The notes: generated from the sequence alone by a model not told the origin. Shown: positions 36,407 to 45,425, numbered from the stretch's first letter. The stretch is 64,000 nucleotides of DNA from Terriglobia bacterium (GCA_020073345.1 JAIQFI010000024.1:1-64000); one strand, 5' to 3'. Made by a program: numbers and translations.

Positions 36407-37618
36407 TTACCTCTTGCCTAACACTTTTTCGAGAGCCTTGACGCGCTGCCGGGCGATGAATTCCTGATCGGGATTCACGTTCTGACTTGCCGCGAGGAAT
36501 TTAGTGTATGCCTCGAGAGCTTCTTTCGACCGCTGTAAGCGGTCTAAGGTAATAGCCCGCAGGTAGAAATGCCCGCTGGTTTCCGCGCCGAGATCGCGCA
36601 CGTGATCGAGCGCGGCCAGCCCATCCAAAGGCTGCTCGGCCATGATCAGCACACCCGCCAACTCGGTCCAGGCTTCGGTGGCATCGGGCTTGATCTTCGC
36701 GGCCGTGGAAAACTCTTCCGCGGCCGAAGGGAATCTGCGCTCGTCTCGGAGGATGCGAGCATGGAACATGCGCAGATCGAAATCTTCTGGTGCGGCCGCG
36801 ACGCCTTTGGCCGCCAGCGGCTCTGCTTTCGCGAGCTGCTTCTCTTTGACGTAGGCTTGCGCCAGCGCGATTTGATTCGCGGGCGTGGGGGATTTCGCAA
36901 CGACGGGCTCGAGCGTCGTGATGGCCGCGGCGCTCTGCCCGGTCTGGAGCAGCAGCACCCCGGCGCGCTCCTGAGCGCCTGGATTATCCGGAAATTCGCG
37001 GTAGATGTCGAGAGCCTGCGGCAGCTCGTGATGATCCTCATACTGCGTCGCGAGCTCTAGCAGAAAATTGTGATATTCGTGCTCGAGGTTCGCCGCTTTG
37101 CGATAGTGCGGTTCGGCTTCATTGCGCTGACCCTGCTGCGCCAACGCCTGACCCAGCCCCAGCTCGGCTCCGGCCGAAGCCGCGTCCATCTCGACCGCCT
37201 TCTGGTATGCCGCTTGGGCTTCCGCGAACTGCTTGGTCGCGAGAAGCGCGTCACCCAGATAATAGACCGGCCGGAACTCCCTGGGCTTCTGCTCCGCGGC
37301 TTCCTTCAAGAGGGGAATCGCCGCCGCGGGATCGTTCACATTGAGGAGCGAGATGGAGAGGTTGAGCAGCGCTTCATACAGGCCCGGATGCAGGTCCAGA
37401 GTCTTCCTATACTCGGGGATCGCTTGCGCGTCCTTATTCGAGGTGCTGTAGGCCAGCGCGAGGTTGAAGTGCGCGCTGTAATCGGCCGGCTCGGCGGCGA
37501 CGGCCTTGGTGAACAACTCCACCGCGGCGTCGGAATTTCCGGCGTCCAACGCCTTCAGCCCTTCGGCAACGTAGTCGGGGGCCTGGGCGAGCAGAGCGAC
37601 AAACAGGATCGGCCACAT
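36407..37618 (-). CDS. Exported TPR-repeat protein
   Basis: 403 residues from the ATG at 37618, chosen because it starts a signal peptide (MWPILFVALLAQAP); the frame is open further upstream but lacks gene-like composition. Repeats of the type AAVELFTKAVAAEPADYSAHFNLALAYS recur along the whole length, at least eight TPR units. Such proteins scaffold complexes in the periplasm. It follows the GNAT gene by 29 bases and precedes two small exported helical proteins. Confidence 0.78.
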   Translation of the reverse strand: MWPILFVALLAQAPDYVAEGLKALDAGNSDAAVELFTKAVAAEPADYSAHFNLALAYSTSNKDAQAIPEYRKTLDLHPGLYEALLNLSISLLNVNDPAAAIPLLKEAAEQKPREFRPVYYLGDALLATKQFAEAQAAYQKAVEMDAASAGAELGLGQALAQQGQRNEAEPHYRKAANLEHEYHNFLLELATQYEDHHELPQALDIYREFPDNPGAQERAGVLLLQTGQSAAAITTLEPVVAKSPTPANQIALAQAYVKEKQLAKAEPLAAKGVAAAPEDFDLRMFHARILRDERRFPSAAEEFSTAAKIKPDATEAWTELAGVLIMAEQPLDGLAALDHVRDLGAETSGHFYLRAITLDRLQRSKEALEAYTKFLAASQNVNPDQEFIARQRVKALEKVLGKR

Positions 37619-37647
37619 ACTTCTGCTTAAATTGTAGTCCGCGCGGG

Positions 37648-38436
37648 CTATCTCGTCAGATATACAGAGAACTTCGCGACTTCGTTGAACCCCAGCCGCC
37701 GGTAGAGTGAATATCCTGCATCGGTCGACTGGAGCACGACGCGCTGGGTCCCGGTGCGCTGCTGTTCTGAGGCGACAGCAGCACGCAGCAGCGCTTCGCC
37801 GTAACCCAGGCGGCGGCATTCGGGGAGCGTCGAAAGGGAATAGACGCCCAGAGCTTGCGGAGTCGCGACGATGGCGACAATAGCCACCGGTTTTCCAGCC
37901 GCGAAACCGACAAATCCGCGATATTCTCCGAACCAGGCTCGTTCGGGCTCGTACACGGCTTTCGCGATTTTCATGGGTATGTCGAAGCTCACCGCGGTAA
38001 GGGCGCCGAAAGCCTGGCGCGTCGCGCGATCCGCAACCGGCAGGCACTCGATTTTTGGCAGCGGCCGCACGGGCGGCGCCAGCGATTCGGCCAGCATGCC
38101 GGGAGCTTGCGAGATGGGGCGCAGGTCGCGATCCATCAACAGCGCGCGCGCCTGGCGGCGCGTGGGGGTGTCCAGGGCGTCCTCACACAGCCAAAACGAC
38201 CAGCGCATGGTGCGAGGCGCAAAGTAGCGGGCGCACCGGGAGAGACGTTCCGTGAATCCGGCGATGCCTTCCGGCGGATGGCCCTCCAGCAAAGCGATAT
38301 TGAATACGCCGTAATCGAGGCCGGAATAGATGGCCATTGCGCCGTCCAGGGAGTGAATCTCCCCCGCGCCGGTGGCATCGCCGAAGAAACGCATGGCGGC
38401 GCGCAGGTTGGAGTCGACAATCTGAAAATCGCGCAT
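37648..38436 (-). CDS. GNAT-family N-acetyltransferase
   Basis: 262 residues with two-domain architecture. The C-terminal GNAT core carries FVGFAAGKPVAIVAIVATPQALGVYSLSTLPECRRLGYGEALLRAA, containing the acetyl-CoA pyrophosphate loop (RRLGYGEALL) and the strand before it, and the end STDAGYSLYRRLGFNEV is typical. The N-terminal half is a degenerate GNAT copy. Substrate unknown. It starts four bases after the priA stop. Confidence 0.85.
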   Translation of the reverse strand: MRDFQIVDSNLRAAMRFFGDATGAGEIHSLDGAMAIYSGLDYGVFNIALLEGHPPEGIAGFTERLSRCARYFAPRTMRWSFWLCEDALDTPTRRQARALLMDRDLRPISQAPGMLAESLAPPVRPLPKIECLPVADRATRQAFGALTAVSFDIPMKIAKAVYEPERAWFGEYRGFVGFAAGKPVAIVAIVATPQALGVYSLSTLPECRRLGYGEALLRAAVASEQQRTGTQRVVLQSTDAGYSLYRRLGFNEVAKFSVYLTR

Positions 38437-38440
38437 CGCG

Positions 38441-40882
38441 TTAAAGCAGCGTCATGGGATCCACGTCGATCGCCAAATTCGCCGGACCCCATTTCTGGGC
38501 GGCCGCGAACCTGCGCACTTCGCCCAGTAGTTCGCCGAGCCGTTTGCGGCTGGAGGTTTTCAGCAGCATCTGATAACGATACTCAGTCTTCACGCGCAAC
38601 ACCGGAGCAGGGGCTGGGCCCATCACACGGACACCTTCGGGCGCGGGGTTCAGCAACCGGCCGAGAGCCGCACTGCGCGTCAATGCATCTTCTTCGTTGG
38701 TGGAGCGGATGATCACGTTGGCCAGGGCTCCGAACGGTGGGTAGTACATCAACCGCCGGAACTCGATTTCCTTACGATAGAACTTCTCGTAATCCTGCTC
38801 CGCGGCGCACTGGATCGCGTAATGATCGGGCTGGATGGTCTGAATGAGAACAATGCCGGGCGTTTCTCCGCGTCCGGCGCGCCCGGCGGCCTGTGTGAGC
38901 AGCTGAAACGTTCGCTCGGCCGCCCGGAAGTCGGGGAGTCCCAGGCCCAGGTCGGCATTGACGATCCCCACCAGCGTCACGTTGGGGATGTCGTGACCCT
39001 TGGCGATCATCTGCGTGCCCACCAGAATGTCGTAGTGATGTTCGCGGAAGCCCGCCAGGATCGTTTCGTAATCGCGCTTGCCGCCAACCGTGTCGCGATC
39101 CAGGCGCGCGATGCGAGCCTTTGGAAAAAAAGCGCCCAGTTCCTGTTCCAGGCGTTCGCTGCCGACGCCGATGAACTGCAGATAGTCGCTCGCGCACTTC
39201 GGACATTTTCCCGGAACCGGGGTCGCGTAATTGCAGTAATGGCACAGCATGCGCCGGTCGCGCTTGTGGTAGGTCAGCGTGACCGAGCAGTTCACGCACT
39301 GCAGCCGCTCGCCGCAAGCCCGGCACGCGACGAAGCTCGAAAAGCCGCGGCGGTTCAACAGCAGCATGGTTTGCTCGCCGTTCTCTAAACGTTCCGTCAC
39401 CGCATCGATCAACGCGCGCGAAAAGGTCGCCTGCTTGCGGGTTTCGAGGAACTCACGGCGCATGTCGATCACGGAAACCGTCGGCATGGGACGGCGCTCG
39501 ATACGTCCGGGCAGAGCCAGGCGAGTGTATTTGCCGCGCTCGGCGTTGTAGCGGGTTTCCAGACTCGGCGTGGCCGAGCCCAATACAATGACCGCGTTTC
39601 CATTTCGAGCCCGGACTACGGCCACATCGCGGCCATGATAGCGCGGCGTTTCCTGCTGCTTGTAGCTCTGGTCGTGTTCTTCGTCGACAATGATCAGGCC
39701 CAGGTTCTGAACCGGCGCGAAGACTCCGGATCGGGTGGCGACCACCACCGACGCTTCCCCGGCGCGGATCCTGCGCCATTCCTGGGCGCGTTCGGAATCG
39801 TGGAACGCGGAGTGCAAAATGGCGACGCGCTCACCGAACCGATGGTGAAACTGTCCGGCCACGGCGGGTGTCAGCCCGATCTCGGGGACCAGCAGCAGCG
39901 CGCCCCGGCCCAGCGCCAGCGCCGCTTCGATGGCACTCAGATACACTTCGGTTTTGCCCGATCCAGTGACGCCTTCGAGCAGAAACGCCTGAAACTGGCG
40001 CGAGCCCAGCGCGGAACCGATGGCCTCGAATGCGTCCTGCTGGTGCGGATTCAGCGTGTGCGGCGCGCGGGGCGGGGCAGCGAGGCTCGAAACCGGCTCC
40101 AGAGCGAGCCTGGCGAGTTGACGGCGAGCCAACGCGCGGGCAGCAGTGCTGGCCTTCGGCAGGGTGTCTTCGAGGGTGGCAAGATTGTGCTGGCCCGGAT
40201 GAAGTTCGAGGTAGGCGAGCAGCTCGCGCTCTGGCTTCGGGATTTTCTCAGATGCGCGCGCGACGAACTCCACTCGCAGCCGTGCGGCGGATGCCCGCAG
40301 AGGATCGCGCTCGGCGGCGATGTCCTCCGATTCGACGAATCCCTTCTTCTCGAGCGACCGCAATACGTTGGCGGCTTGGGTGACCTTTTTCGTCAGGTAC
40401 GACGCCGAGAGCGCGCGGCCGTCGAGCATGCGCAGAATCGCTGCGGCGGGATCTTCCTGCTCGGTGCCGGTCAGGTGCAACTGGCGAGCCGCGTCGCGTC
40501 CGGAGGGCGTGAGGGAGTACACACGACCGCGCCGGATGTCGGCTGCCAGCGGCGTCATCGCGCGCAAGGTTTCCCCGAGCGGTGCGCAATAGTATGTGGA
40601 AATCCAGCGGCCGAGGTCGAGGAGACTCTCGTCGAGAGCCGGATCTTCCTCGAGCAGGTGCAGCGCTTCCTTCGCGGGGGCAGACGGCGGCTGGCTGTGG
40701 GTCGCCAGGACCACGCCGGTTAGCTTGCGCGATCCGAACGGAACCAGGATCCGGCAGCCGGGCTGGACACGACGGCGCAGGGTTTCGGGGAGCCTATAGG
40801 TGAAGGCGGTGTCGATCGGGACCGGCAGGCTGACATCGCAGTAGACCGGTGCCTCGGAGGGAAAAGGTGCAGCGGACGTCAC
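38441..40882 (-). CDS. priA: Primosomal replication-restart helicase PriA
   Basis: 813 residues. N-terminal DNA-binding domain (VYCDVSLPVPIDTAFTYR), helicase core with Walker A GVTGSGKT at 304-311 and DEEHDQSYK, and the eight-cysteine zinc region CRACGERLQCVNC followed by CHYCNYATPVPGKCPKC. PriA reloads DnaB at stalled forks. The start is a GTG at 40882-40880. A perfect TATAAT lies only eight bases upstream of it, so the transcript may be almost leaderless. First gene of a leftward run with GNAT, TPR and two exported proteins. Confidence 0.96.
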   Translation of the reverse strand: MTSAAPFPSEAPVYCDVSLPVPIDTAFTYRLPETLRRRVQPGCRILVPFGSRKLTGVVLATHSQPPSAPAKEALHLLEEDPALDESLLDLGRWISTYYCAPLGETLRAMTPLAADIRRGRVYSLTPSGRDAARQLHLTGTEQEDPAAAILRMLDGRALSASYLTKKVTQAANVLRSLEKKGFVESEDIAAERDPLRASAARLRVEFVARASEKIPKPERELLAYLELHPGQHNLATLEDTLPKASTAARALARRQLARLALEPVSSLAAPPRAPHTLNPHQQDAFEAIGSALGSRQFQAFLLEGVTGSGKTEVYLSAIEAALALGRGALLLVPEIGLTPAVAGQFHHRFGERVAILHSAFHDSERAQEWRRIRAGEASVVVATRSGVFAPVQNLGLIIVDEEHDQSYKQQETPRYHGRDVAVVRARNGNAVIVLGSATPSLETRYNAERGKYTRLALPGRIERRPMPTVSVIDMRREFLETRKQATFSRALIDAVTERLENGEQTMLLLNRRGFSSFVACRACGERLQCVNCSVTLTYHKRDRRMLCHYCNYATPVPGKCPKCASDYLQFIGVGSERLEQELGAFFPKARIARLDRDTVGGKRDYETILAGFREHHYDILVGTQMIAKGHDIPNVTLVGIVNADLGLGLPDFRAAERTFQLLTQAAGRAGRGETPGIVLIQTIQPDHYAIQCAAEQDYEKFYRKEIEFRRLMYYPPFGALANVIIRSTNEEDALTRSAALGRLLNPAPEGVRVMGPAPAPVLRVKTEYRYQMLLKTSSRKRLGELLGEVRRFAAAQKWGPANLAIDVDPMTLL

Positions 40883-40890
40883 CTGATCGG

Positions 40891-40896
40891 ATTATA
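40891..40896 (-). promoter_or_regulatory. Perfect -10 box close to the priA start
   Basis: TATAAT on the minus strand, eight bases before the GTG of priA, with only a weak -35 (AATAAT, 17 bases upstream). If used, transcription would start at or next to the start codon, predicting a leaderless priA message. There is no ribosome site between it and the GTG. Start-site mapping is needed to distinguish it from chance. Confidence 0.35.
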
Positions 40897-40917
40897 CTGC
40901 GCGGAACCGTTCGATTA

Positions 40918-40945
40918 TTGTCGCGGCTCTGGCGGTTGGTATAAT
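40918..40945 (+). promoter_or_regulatory. Sigma-70-like promoter for the 308-residue TPR gene
   Basis: TTGTCG (40918-40923), 16-base spacer, TATAAT (40940-40945), ending 19 bases before the GTG at 40965. GAGGGAG at 40951-40957 serves as ribosome site, so the leader would be only about 13 bases. It is back to back with the priA -10 box in the 82-base divergent gap. Confidence 0.45.
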
Positions 40946-40964
40946 TCTGCGAGGGAGACCACCT

Positions 40965-41891
40965 GTGAAAACCGCCATCCTTGCGCTCGGAACTCTGTCC
41001 CTTTTCCTGGCAGCTTCAGCAACTGCCAACGATCTCGATGACGCCTATCAGAGACTCAAGGACGCCCAGACCGCCAAGGATCCCGATGCCATAAAGAAAG
41101 CGGCCACCGAAACGGCGAAGCTGGCCAAGGCCGAAGTGACAGGGCCGAAGCTCGAAGGATTCTCCGACGAAGACTGGCCCAAACGGGTCGAGTTCGCCAA
41201 GGGGGTCGGCGCGACGAGCGAGTACGCGCTGTCTACGGCCGCCGCCCAGCCGGGTCTGGCTCCGGAGAAGGTGGTGGAGCTGATGGACGCCTTACTGGCG
41301 GTGAATCCCAAGAGCAGCTACATCGGCGTAGCCACCAGCGCTTATCTGGCGGCCCTGGGGAAAATGGGCGGCGCTGATAAACAGATCGAGGGTGCGACCA
41401 AGATCGTCAACGGAAGCCCCAACGAGGAAGAAGCCTTAGTCGTCCTGGCGGACAATCTGATGGCCAAGAACCGGGCGGATCAGGCCTACACCTACGCGTC
41501 GCGGCTGGTGACGGTGATGAAGTCCAAGGCCAAGCCCGAAGGCTACTCCGACGAGGATTGGAACCGGAGAAAATCAACCCTTCTTTCGCGCGGCTACTAC
41601 ACCGCTGGTGTAACCGGCTGCATGCGCCAGGTGTGGAAGGATTGCGACACGAACCTGAGGGCGGCTCTACCGCTGGTGGGCAATCAGCCTGGGTTCACCG
41701 GACCCGCGTATTTCTACCTGGGCGTCGCGAACTACCAGATTTCCAAGATCACCACCGACCGCACCAAGCTCCAGGAAGCGTTGAAATTCGAGCAACAGTC
41801 CGCCGCCATCGCCGGTCCCATGCAGGCCCAGGCACAGCAGTACGTGACGGTCATGCAAGGCGAGTTGAGAGCGCCCGTAGTCCGACGTTAG
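40965..41891 (+). CDS. Exported TPR-like protein
   Basis: 308 residues with a signal peptide (MKTAILALGTLSLFLAASATA). The rest is alpha-helical with several TPR-like units (EEALVVLADNLMAKNRADQAYTYASRLV, GPAYFYLGVANYQISK). It resembles the many exported TPR proteins of Acidobacteriota of unknown function. The start is the GTG 40965, with GAGGGAG seven bases upstream. Divergent from priA and followed by a porin-like gene. Confidence 0.75.
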   Translation: MKTAILALGTLSLFLAASATANDLDDAYQRLKDAQTAKDPDAIKKAATETAKLAKAEVTGPKLEGFSDEDWPKRVEFAKGVGATSEYALSTAAAQPGLAPEKVVELMDALLAVNPKSSYIGVATSAYLAALGKMGGADKQIEGATKIVNGSPNEEEALVVLADNLMAKNRADQAYTYASRLVTVMKSKAKPEGYSDEDWNRRKSTLLSRGYYTAGVTGCMRQVWKDCDTNLRAALPLVGNQPGFTGPAYFYLGVANYQISKITTDRTKLQEALKFEQQSAAIAGPMQAQAQQYVTVMQGELRAPVVRR

Positions 41892-41970
41892 TCGCTTCCT
41901 GACATCCACCATAATCGAGCGGCCTGGCGACATGCCAGACCTGTGCCGACCCGTGTAGCCTCGCCTGGTT

Positions 41971-41987
41971 TTTACAAACAATTTACA
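41971..41987 (+). promoter_or_regulatory. Pho-box-like direct repeat upstream of porin gene
   Basis: TTTACA at 41971-41976 is repeated at 41982-41987, exactly 11 bases apart, i.e. on the same face of the helix, followed by a poor third copy. This spacing and sequence resemble the TT(A/T)ACA repeats bound by PhoP/PhoB-type regulators in phosphate starvation. It lies about 100 bases before the porin start. The resemblance is by eye only. Confidence 0.3.
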
Positions 41988-42041
41988 GGTTGTGAACGAC
42001 TCTCGAAGGGCTGCCTCCGCATAATCGGGGCAGTGACTGGG

Positions 42042-42062
42042 GGAGCGTAGAAAAAGCGCTCC
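42042..42062 (+). other. Leader hairpin before the porin-like gene
   Basis: GGAGCG (42042-42047) and CGCTCC (42057-42062) pair across a 9-base A-rich loop, TAGAAAAAG. The stem lies 11 bases upstream of the ribosome site GGGAGGA (42074-42080). A position so close to the ribosome site could matter for message stability or initiation; nothing else supports a function. Confidence 0.3.
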
Positions 42063-42089
42063 GGAAAACCTTTGGGAGGATTTTTATAC

Positions 42090-43472
42090 ATGCTATCGAG
42101 ACGCGTCAGGAATTGTGTGTTTGCCGTGTGCTTACTGCCGGTGTTACTGCCAGCGGGACAGGCAAACCAGGCGAACACAGCCGAGGAGCACGCTCCACCG
42201 GACGGTCCGTTCTATCCAGGGGCTCCGAAATCGAGTTCGAGACTCCAAGCCCCCATCGGGGACTACATTCTCCGTTTGTATGGCACTTTGCTTCTGAATA
42301 TTTCGACCTCCGACACGGTCCAGGTGGGACAGGACGTTCCACTTTGGCCTCTGCCTGGCAACGCCAACGTTGCGTATCCGGATGGAACTACGCGCCGAGC
42401 TGGTTCAGTCGGCGACACGATTTTCACGGCACGCCAATCTATCTTGGGCGTTCAGGTGAGCCCAAAGACAGCCGGTACGGGATGGAGTCCCTCCGGGCTG
42501 GTCGAGATCGACTTTTTTGGCTCGCGTCCAGTGGATCCAGGTTTTCAGCCGCAGGACCGGGTCTTCAATCAACCGCGTCTGCGGCGGGCATATCTTCAAG
42601 TGGACAAGGGTGAGTGGAGGATCGTTGCCGGCCAGGACAAAGCGATTCTCGCGCCTCTCGATCCCATTTCGCTGTCGCACGTGGCCATACCCTTGGGCGG
42701 AACCGCCGGTGACCTGTGGGCCTGGCTGCCGCAAGTTCGGGTGGAGGACCGTCACAAGTTCGGCGGCTCGACCCTGCTGGTCCAAGCCGGTATCCTGCGC
42801 CCATCGTTCGGCGACTCCCGGCTGACGGATCAGGCGGGGGTAAACGGCTCGGCGGTTGACAGCACGTTCTCGGGCTTCGGCGAACGCGGGAGACAGCCAT
42901 TTTATGAGGCTCGCGTGGCCTTGTCTCATCCCTACGCCGGAAGGACGGCGACCGTCGGCGTGAGCGGGCACTATGGCCGCGAGGCGGTAGGCGCGAACAA
43001 AGGCATAGATTCCTCCGCGGTTGCCGTGGATCTGACTCTTCCCGTGTTCAAATACCTCATCTTCCGCGGCGAGGGCTTTAGAGGAGCCAACCTGGTTCCG
43101 TTCGGTGGCGGAATCGATCAGGGTGTGGCCTTTACACCCGCTGCGGGCGCGACGCCCGCTCAATTCCGTAAGATCGGCGACATGGGCGGATGGGCGGAAC
43201 TGATCTCGCCGGTGACCCCCAAGGACATTCTGTACGCGGGCGCCGGCACGGACGACCCATGCGATCGTGACCTGATGCCGCTCAGCACCCGTTCGAAGAA
43301 TTCCTTCGTCTGGGCCAGCTACTTCCGCAAACTTGGTCCGGATGTTACCGCGGCCTTCGAATGGAGTTTCTGGGACTTCCGCACCCGGACCTTCAATGGC
43401 GCGAATCTCGGACCACGCGCGGTTTCGGGGCGGGGCAATGTCTTCAACATTGCGCTGGCTTACCAGTTCTAG
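42090..43472 (+). CDS. Porin-like outer-membrane beta-barrel protein
   Basis: 460 residues from ATG 42090, preceded by GGGAGGA nine bases upstream. Signal peptide (MLSRRVRNCVFAVCLLPVLLPAGQA). The mature part alternates hydrophobic residues in strands (LRLYGTLLLNIST, FYEARVALSHPYAGRTATVGVSGHY, SFVWASYFRKLGPDVTAAFEWSFWDF) and ends in YQF, an aromatic terminus read by the BAM machinery. It is probably an outer-membrane channel, akin to DcaP-type or phosphate-selective porins, but I could not place it in a named family. Single gene. Confidence 0.68.
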   Translation: MLSRRVRNCVFAVCLLPVLLPAGQANQANTAEEHAPPDGPFYPGAPKSSSRLQAPIGDYILRLYGTLLLNISTSDTVQVGQDVPLWPLPGNANVAYPDGTTRRAGSVGDTIFTARQSILGVQVSPKTAGTGWSPSGLVEIDFFGSRPVDPGFQPQDRVFNQPRLRRAYLQVDKGEWRIVAGQDKAILAPLDPISLSHVAIPLGGTAGDLWAWLPQVRVEDRHKFGGSTLLVQAGILRPSFGDSRLTDQAGVNGSAVDSTFSGFGERGRQPFYEARVALSHPYAGRTATVGVSGHYGREAVGANKGIDSSAVAVDLTLPVFKYLIFRGEGFRGANLVPFGGGIDQGVAFTPAAGATPAQFRKIGDMGGWAELISPVTPKDILYAGAGTDDPCDRDLMPLSTRSKNSFVWASYFRKLGPDVTAAFEWSFWDFRTRTFNGANLGPRAVSGRGNVFNIALAYQF

Positions 43473-43490
43473 GAAGCAGGCTGCGCCAAA

Positions 43491-43520
43491 TTGTCCCGAA
43501 CGGCTGTGACAAGTTGTCCC
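43491..43520 (+). repeat. Short direct repeat, possible mobile-element remnant
   Basis: TTGTCCC occurs at 43491-43497 and again at 43514-43520 in the 200 bases downstream of the porin gene. Repeats of this kind occur at the ends of some insertion-sequence families, but there is no transposase sequence and no target duplication that I can see. The rest of the 200-base gap holds no gene. Confidence 0.2.
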
Positions 43521-43674
43521 CGATCCTGAAGCCAACGCCTGGTTTTTCAGCGGATCCCGTGGCGTCTTGTGTGGTCGCTGGTTTGCAAGACGCCCCGAGG
43601 GAAGGTCCAGACAGCCGCAGTCCGGACTCCGGATTGCTGTTATCGGTGGGGCACTGGATCTTCCCCATCTTTCC

Positions 43675-44508
43675 TCAGTGTGTAATCGCGTAGATGATGT
43701 AGTTCACGCCTAGCCGTATTCCCAGCGCGGAGTATTTTTCGGGATAATACGGATCGTCGGCAAATTCCCAGGAATCGCCGGTGTCGGAGTTGTACATCGC
43801 CTGCACCAGGATTCGCCCCTTGTCGTCATAGATCGCGCGCCAATGGGGCACGGTCCCGCCCTTCTTGGACCCTTCCCCCAGGTGTTCGGAGCCCACGATG
43901 ATGTAACGGTCGTCCAGGTCAAAGACGGAGTGAAAGATGGAATCCGCATTAGGGATATCTTGCACCGGGCGGTCGGGAAAGGCGTATCCGATGCGCTCGA
44001 CAAATTCACCCCACTCCTCGGTTCCATGGATATCGTCGGCCATGAAGAATCCGCCGCGGTCGAGAAAGTCGCGAAGGATCTTGCCCTGCTTCTCGGTCAA
44101 ACCCCATTCGCCGGCCTGGACCGCATAAATGAACGGATAGTTGTAAACGTCGTCGCCGTCTTCGAGATCGACGACCTGTTCCACGGAACGCGCATCCACG
44201 CGCGTCAGGCGTCTCACTGCTTCTAGAAAGTGCCGATCAGCCCGCGGATAGTCCTGGGTCCAAAGCGATCGCCCGCGATGATAGTCGGGATCTTCGCGGC
44301 CGCGGTACCCGTCCAGAGGGCCGCCCGGGAACATGATCCGGCCGAAAACAAAATCCGTCTCCTGATCCCACCCGGGGGGAAGCGGAATGGCGCCGACCCG
44401 ATATTCCATCCCGGGGTATTCACGAAACGGCTTGTGAAACGCAAGGAGATGAAACGCGAAGAGCGTTCCCAGTGCGATCGCGAAGACCAGCGGAACTATC
44501 CTCTTCAC
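43675..44508 (-). CDS. DUF4159-family protein
   Basis: 277 residues with an N-terminal membrane/signal segment. The core FGRIMFPGGPLDGYRGREDPDYHRG, then LRDFLDRGGFFMADDIHGTEEW and the ending LGVNYIIYAITH are recognisable DUF4159 sequence; the family is found beside MoxR/VWA genes in many genomes. Here it lies 28 bases downstream of the GAF-ANTAR gene, same direction, and away from the MoxR set at 21-27 kb. The GTG start has no good ribosome site. Function unknown. Confidence 0.75.
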   Translation of the reverse strand: MKRIVPLVFAIALGTLFAFHLLAFHKPFREYPGMEYRVGAIPLPPGWDQETDFVFGRIMFPGGPLDGYRGREDPDYHRGRSLWTQDYPRADRHFLEAVRRLTRVDARSVEQVVDLEDGDDVYNYPFIYAVQAGEWGLTEKQGKILRDFLDRGGFFMADDIHGTEEWGEFVERIGYAFPDRPVQDIPNADSIFHSVFDLDDRYIIVGSEHLGEGSKKGGTVPHWRAIYDDKGRILVQAMYNSDTGDSWEFADDPYYPEKYSALGIRLGVNYIIYAITH

Positions 44509-44536
44509 GTTTCGAGGATACCGCGCGCAGCAGGGT

Positions 44537-45295
44537 CTATTCTCGCGGGGCGGGTTCCTTGCGGCCGAGCTCTTCGGCCAGAATGATCGCCTCGGCCAGA
44601 TCCTTCATCGGACGACGGAGCCGGCGGCTTTCATTGCGCATCCGCAGATACGCTTCTTCCTCGGTGAGATTCTGACGGCGCTGCAAAATGCCCTTGGCTC
44701 GCTCCACTACCTTACGAGTCTCCAGCTGCCGCTTGACCTCCGCGGTCTCTTCGGTCAGGCGCGCGTTCTCTTCTTCCAGCAGGCTCTTGGCGATGGCGCT
44801 GCCCATCTGCTCGCCCATGAACTGGATGGTCGAAATCTCCTCGGCCGTGTGCGCGTGCCGCTCGCGGTGGTGCACATTGATCACACCGATGACCTGGCCC
44901 TTGTTGATCAGAGGCACCGAGAGGAAGGCCTCATAGGTATCCTCTACCAGCGCGGGAAAGAATTTGAACCTCGGATCGGCAGCTGCTTTCGAGGACAGTG
45001 CGACAGGCGACTGGTGCTCAGCCACCCAGCCGGTAACACCCTCGCCGACTTTCATACGTAGATTTCCCAGGTCCTTCGCGTGCGGCACCTGAGACGCGCG
45101 CAGCACGAATTCCTCGGTAGGCAATTCCACCAGGTATACCAGGCAGGCGTCGCATCCCGAGATCTGGGACGTAAGCCCCACGATCTCGCCCAGCATCTCA
45201 TCCAAAGACAGTTCGGAGCTGACAATCCGGCTTACGCGGTGCAAGACCGAGATTTCCTCCGGCTCCTCCCGTTCCCTTTGTTCTGTGGCCATCAT
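44537..45295 (-). CDS. GAF-ANTAR regulator
   Basis: 252 residues from ATG 45295, an alternative ATG being three bases further in. GAF domain (about 25-160: LVYLVELPTEEFVLRASQVP and KVGEGVTGWVAEHQSPV) followed by a coiled coil and a C-terminal ANTAR domain (KVVERAKGILQRRQNLTEEEAYLRM, then RRPMKDLAEAIIL). ANTAR domains bind paired hairpins in RNA and prevent termination; the GAF domain would sense a small molecule or redox state. It shares direction and close spacing with the DUF4159 gene. Confidence 0.85.
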   Translation of the reverse strand: MMATEQREREEPEEISVLHRVSRIVSSELSLDEMLGEIVGLTSQISGCDACLVYLVELPTEEFVLRASQVPHAKDLGNLRMKVGEGVTGWVAEHQSPVALSSKAAADPRFKFFPALVEDTYEAFLSVPLINKGQVIGVINVHHRERHAHTAEEISTIQFMGEQMGSAIAKSLLEEENARLTEETAEVKRQLETRKVVERAKGILQRRQNLTEEEAYLRMRNESRRLRRPMKDLAEAIILAEELGRKEPAPRE

Positions 45296-45395
45296 ACTAA
45301 TGAGCCTAAGACGGCAATCGCGCCCAGGTCCAATCAAAACTTTCTATGAAGTGAATCACCCGAGATGTTAGTGGTCGCATATGTTCAACGAATCG

Positions 45396-45425
45396 TTGCG
45401 TTTGTCTGAAAAGTACCGATATAAT
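45396..45425 (+). promoter_or_regulatory. Sigma-70-like promoter for the cytochrome c/PHM gene
   Basis: TTGCGT (45396-45401) and a perfect TATAAT (45420-45425) separated by 18 bases. A leader of about 30 bases follows, with an exceptionally good ribosome site GAAGGAGGT (45446-45454) nine bases before the GTG at 45464. One of the best promoter candidates in the window. Confidence 0.6.

Noticed and set aside
41921-41936. CTGGC/GCCAG hairpin downstream of the 308-residue TPR gene as a terminator
   Set aside because: Stem of five pairs and no following T-run.
42405-43535. Minus-strand open frame over the porin-like gene
   Set aside because: The plus-strand gene has a signal peptide, ribosome site and aromatic C-terminus; the antisense frame has none.
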